Part shown: one piece after another, positions 14,440 through 16,479 of the stretch
Layout of the letters: the number at the start of each line of letters is the position of its first letter
How positions within the stretch are numbered: position 1 is the first letter of the stretch
From: Bacteroidota bacterium
GTDB lineage: Bacteria > Spirochaetota > Spirochaetia > JABMQR01
Direction of reading: 5' to 3'
Length of the DNA stretch: 16,479 bases
Assembly: GCA_013202335.1 (NCBI GenBank)
Contig: JABMQR010000310.1
Coordinates: forward strand, 1-16,479
Made by a program: the position numbers and the translations under genes
Notes under the pieces: generated by a model
Database searches by the model: none
What the model was told of the DNA's origin: nothing
Seen by the model: only the letters and a program-made list of their open reading frames with translations

Positions 14440-15453
14440 TTAATTCTTAGCCTTGAACGCTTTAATAAACTTTGGAATGATATCCTTAAGATCCCCGGTT
14501 ATCCCGTAATGAGCGATTTTAAAAATAGGAGCTTCCGGATCGGTATTAATAGCGATAATTCTGGCTGATTCATCCATTCCAGCCCGATGCTGTACCGAAC
14601 CTGATATACCGCAGGCAATATAAAGCTTTGGTCGTACGGTAGTACCAGTCTGCCCAACCTGATGATCCTTTGGAACGAATCCGGCATCAACAGCTGCTCT
14701 TGAAGCACCTACTTCAGCACCTAAAACATGTGCAAGATCGATAATTAACTGGAAGTTTTCCTTAGTCTCTACACCGATACCGCCGGATACTATGACTTGT
14801 GCCCCTTTCAGGTTAACTGTCTTTTCCTGCTGAATACGCTCAATGATTACCGATGGAAAATCGGCGTCTGTAAGATCCGCTTTAACTTCGGAGATTTTCC
14901 CTTTATAGGAAGGATCCGGTTCAGTAAGCTTCATTACCCCTTCGCGGACTGTAGCCATCTGGGGTTTTTTCTCAGGGGAAACGATAGTTGCGATGATGTT
15001 TCCACCGAAAGCGGGTCTGATTTGGTAGAGAATGTTTGTATAATCTACACCCTTAGAGTTGTAATCACCGATTTGGAGATCGGTACAGTCTGCGGTAAGT
15101 CCAACTTTCAAGTTTGAAGTTATTCTGGGAGCCAGATCACGTCCGGTAGTAGTTGCACCGTATAACGCAATTTGCGGTTCCGCTTTCTTTATTATATCCA
15201 CCATAATCTTTGTGTAGGGCATGGGGGTATAGTTTGCGAGGCGGTCATCCTCGACGATAAAAAGTTCATCTACACCGTACGGAATCAAACTTTCGGCTGA
15301 TTTCCTTACATCTTTTCCTATTAATACGCCGGTAACTGAGGCATTTACCTGGGAAGCAAGGTCTTTCGCCTTGCACAGGAGCTCAACACTTACTTCGGCA
15401 ATCTGTCCGTCGTCCTGCTGGACGAAGACCATAACGCTGTTTTTTGTACTCAC
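14440..15453 (-). CDS. etfA: Electron transfer flavoprotein alpha subunit, EtfA
   Basis: The FAD-binding subunit of the electron transfer flavoprotein that links the adjacent dehydrogenase to other redox partners. It has 337 residues, within the usual range. The N-terminal half shows TTTGRDLAPR at 101-110 and RPAFGGN at 146-152. The C-terminal FAD domain has GASRAAVDAG at 249-258, QVGQTG at 265-270, GISGSVQH at 282-289 and NTDPEAPIF at 303-311. There is no N-terminal ferredoxin-like Cys cluster. The start is GTG at 15453, supported by AGGAG 6 nt upstream. It follows etfB after 12 nt and precedes the dehydrogenase by 11 nt, a tight three-gene operon. Confidence 0.95.
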   Translation of the reverse strand: MSTKNSVMVFVQQDDGQIAEVSVELLCKAKDLASQVNASVTGVLIGKDVRKSAESLIPYGVDELFIVEDDRLANYTPMPYTKIMVDIIKKAEPQIALYGATTTGRDLAPRITSNLKVGLTADCTDLQIGDYNSKGVDYTNILYQIRPAFGGNIIATIVSPEKKPQMATVREGVMKLTEPDPSYKGKISEVKADLTDADFPSVIIERIQQEKTVNLKGAQVIVSGGIGVETKENFQLIIDLAHVLGAEVGASRAAVDAGFVPKDHQVGQTGTTVRPKLYIACGISGSVQHRAGMDESARIIAINTDPEAPIFKIAHYGITGDLKDIIPKFIKAFKAKN

Positions 15454-15465
15454 GTGCTACTCCTT

Positions 15466-16347
15466 TTACCCTAGTGTATGATCTGCGATTAGTTCGTGGA
15501 CCATTCCTGCTATTGAGTCTTCTGTGTTCTCGATAATCTGTATGTTGGCTGATACCAGAATAACAGACTCAATTTTTTTTACTTTTGTCGGTGATCCGGC
15601 TAGGCCGCAGCTTTCGGGATCGGCATTAATTGCATTGATGTCCCACAAGTTAATTGCCTGATTGCTTTTCTGCTCAACTTTGTTGTCGATATAGGATTCG
15701 TCATATTTTTCCTCAGTCATCTCAGCTGAGGCGTTTTTGTAGGTCATGAGTTTAATAACTGATGGTGGACGTGGGGAGTACCCTTCATCCGTGATGGTCA
15801 GTAATATGGGTAATGGTGCCTGAACGAGTTCAAATCCGCCCTCAATGGAGCGTTTTGCAAGAATTTGTCGTTTCTTTATATCGACTTTTTCAATGTTGGA
15901 GACGCAGGTAATCTGGTTAAGGTTGAGTTTTTCCGCTGTTTGCGGGCCAACCTGCGCAGTATCACCATCAATTGCCTGCCTTCCGCAGAAAATCATGTCA
16001 TAACTACCGATTTTCTCAATGGCACATTTTAGTGCGTAAGAAGTGGCTAATGTATCAGCCCCGGCAAACTTTCTATCCGATATCAGGGCTACAGAATCTG
16101 CCCCGCGGTAGAGAGATTCTTTGAGAACCTGGATTGCTGACGGTGGCCCCATAGTAATTACATGAACCTGTGTTCCAGGTATGGTGTCCTTAAGGGTAAG
16201 TGCTGCTTCAAGAGCATGCAGATCTTCCGGGTTAAATATTGCGGGTAATACGGCGCGGTTTACGGTTCCGTCCGCTTTCATCGCTTCCCCGGTTATGTTC
16301 TGGGTATCAGGTACCTGTTTAACCAGAACAATGAGATTGAGTCCCAT
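15466..16347 (-). CDS. etfB: Electron transfer flavoprotein beta subunit, EtfB (bifurcating-type motifs)
   Basis: Partner of EtfA; 293 residues, longer than the usual 255-265. Landmarks are VLVKQVPDT at 7-15, NPEDLHALEAAL at 39-50, MGPPSA at 66-71, FAGADTLATSYAL near 94-106, GRQAIDGDTAQVGP at 122-135 and GLAGSPTKVKK near 248-258. From memory, the GDTAQVGP and ADTLATS motifs belong to EtfB proteins of anaerobes in which this subunit binds a second FAD and bifurcates electrons from NADH, whereas mitochondrial-type EtfB has a different AMP-binding sequence. The extra length lies mainly near residues 205-235 (AEMTEEKYDESYIDNK). An excellent AGGAGGAAT precedes the ATG. First gene of the operon. 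Confidence 0.95.
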   Translation of the reverse strand: MGLNLIVLVKQVPDTQNITGEAMKADGTVNRAVLPAIFNPEDLHALEAALTLKDTIPGTQVHVITMGPPSAIQVLKESLYRGADSVALISDRKFAGADTLATSYALKCAIEKIGSYDMIFCGRQAIDGDTAQVGPQTAEKLNLNQITCVSNIEKVDIKKRQILAKRSIEGGFELVQAPLPILLTITDEGYSPRPPSVIKLMTYKNASAEMTEEKYDESYIDNKVEQKSNQAINLWDINAINADPESCGLAGSPTKVKKIESVILVSANIQIIENTEDSIAGMVHELIADHTLG

Positions 16348-16479
16348 GTATTCCTCCTATAAAAAGTCAACCATAAGCTTTCTTACAAGCCTATAGATGC
16401 TGGGGTCACCCAGCCTTATCGGCATTGACTGCTGCCGATTGCATTTCACTATATTGCTTCGAGAATGCCATCTTTATTG
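16348..16479. other. Leader of the etf operon with a hairpin and a possible tiny ORF
   Basis: On the minus strand the sequence holds a perfect 6-bp hairpin GCTGGG/CCCAGC with a 4-nt loop (16399-16414), about 55 nt before the etfB start and without a T-run. A 22-codon frame starting at 16425 (MPIRLGDPSIYRLVRK...) ends in a TAG at 16359-16357 that overlaps the etfB ribosome binding site, but no clear ribosome binding site precedes it. Short open stretches near the window edge could be the tail of an upstream minus-strand gene; this cannot be decided here. No convincing -35/-10 pair was found. Confidence 0.4.

Noticed and set aside
1..16479. CRISPR array, tRNA or rRNA genes, insertion sequence or prophage
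   Set aside because: Reading by eye found no regularly spaced repeats with unique spacers, no tRNA-like cloverleaf or rRNA motif and no transposase or phage protein.

Overview
The window looks like chromosomal DNA from a free-living, probably anaerobic spirochaete (Spirochaetaceae-like). This rests on the DctP precursor, whose mature N-terminus begins with the Ala-Gly-Asn-Ala-Glu-Glu pattern common in spirochaete TRAP binding proteins, on the YesM/YesN-type two-component pair driving a TRAP operon, on moderately AT-rich DNA with strong AGGAG-type ribosome binding sites, and on an EtfB of the type found in anaerobes. The assignment is inference from protein style, not from a marker gene. I see no RNA genes, insertion sequences, phage genes or CRISPR arrays.

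Left part (1-7252, all minus strand): a sensing, uptake and catabolism unit. Reading leftward it contains a membrane sensor histidine kinase, an AraC-type response regulator whose start overlaps the kinase by 8 nt, a TRAP transporter (DctP binding protein, DctQ small subunit, DctM large subunit) and a Gfo/Idh/MocA-family oxidoreductase. DctP resembles binding proteins for sugar acids such as uronates. The kinase and regulator probably turn on dctP. Just upstream of its start are three TGT(T)ATAT copies spaced exactly 20 bp apart, the arrangement expected for tandem AraC-type binding.

Middle part (7253-12615, plus strand): type II fatty acid synthesis. After a gene-free stretch and a promoter comes a 30-codon ORF coupled by TAATG to fabH. 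Then follow fabD, fabG, a cluster of unusually long inverted repeats, a new promoter, fabF and fabZ, ending at a strong terminator. Together these genes supply initiation (FabH), malonyl loading (FabD), first reduction (FabG), elongation (FabF) and dehydration (FabZ). Acyl carrier protein and enoyl reductase genes are absent and must lie elsewhere.

Right part (12654-16347, minus strand): an acyl-CoA oxidation or reduction module facing the fab genes. Its order is etfB, etfA, then a long (569-residue) acyl-CoA dehydrogenase, ending at a terminator back-to-back with the fab terminator. EtfB carries the motifs of the electron-bifurcating Etf group, so this trio may couple acyl-CoA redox chemistry to NADH and a low-potential carrier rather than to a quinone.

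The items most worth a second look are the coupled small ORF before fabH, the paired and nested palindromes between fabG and fabF, the 20-bp phased repeats before dctP, and the bifurcating-type EtfB paired with an unusually large dehydrogenase. None amounts to a clearly new system on sequence alone.
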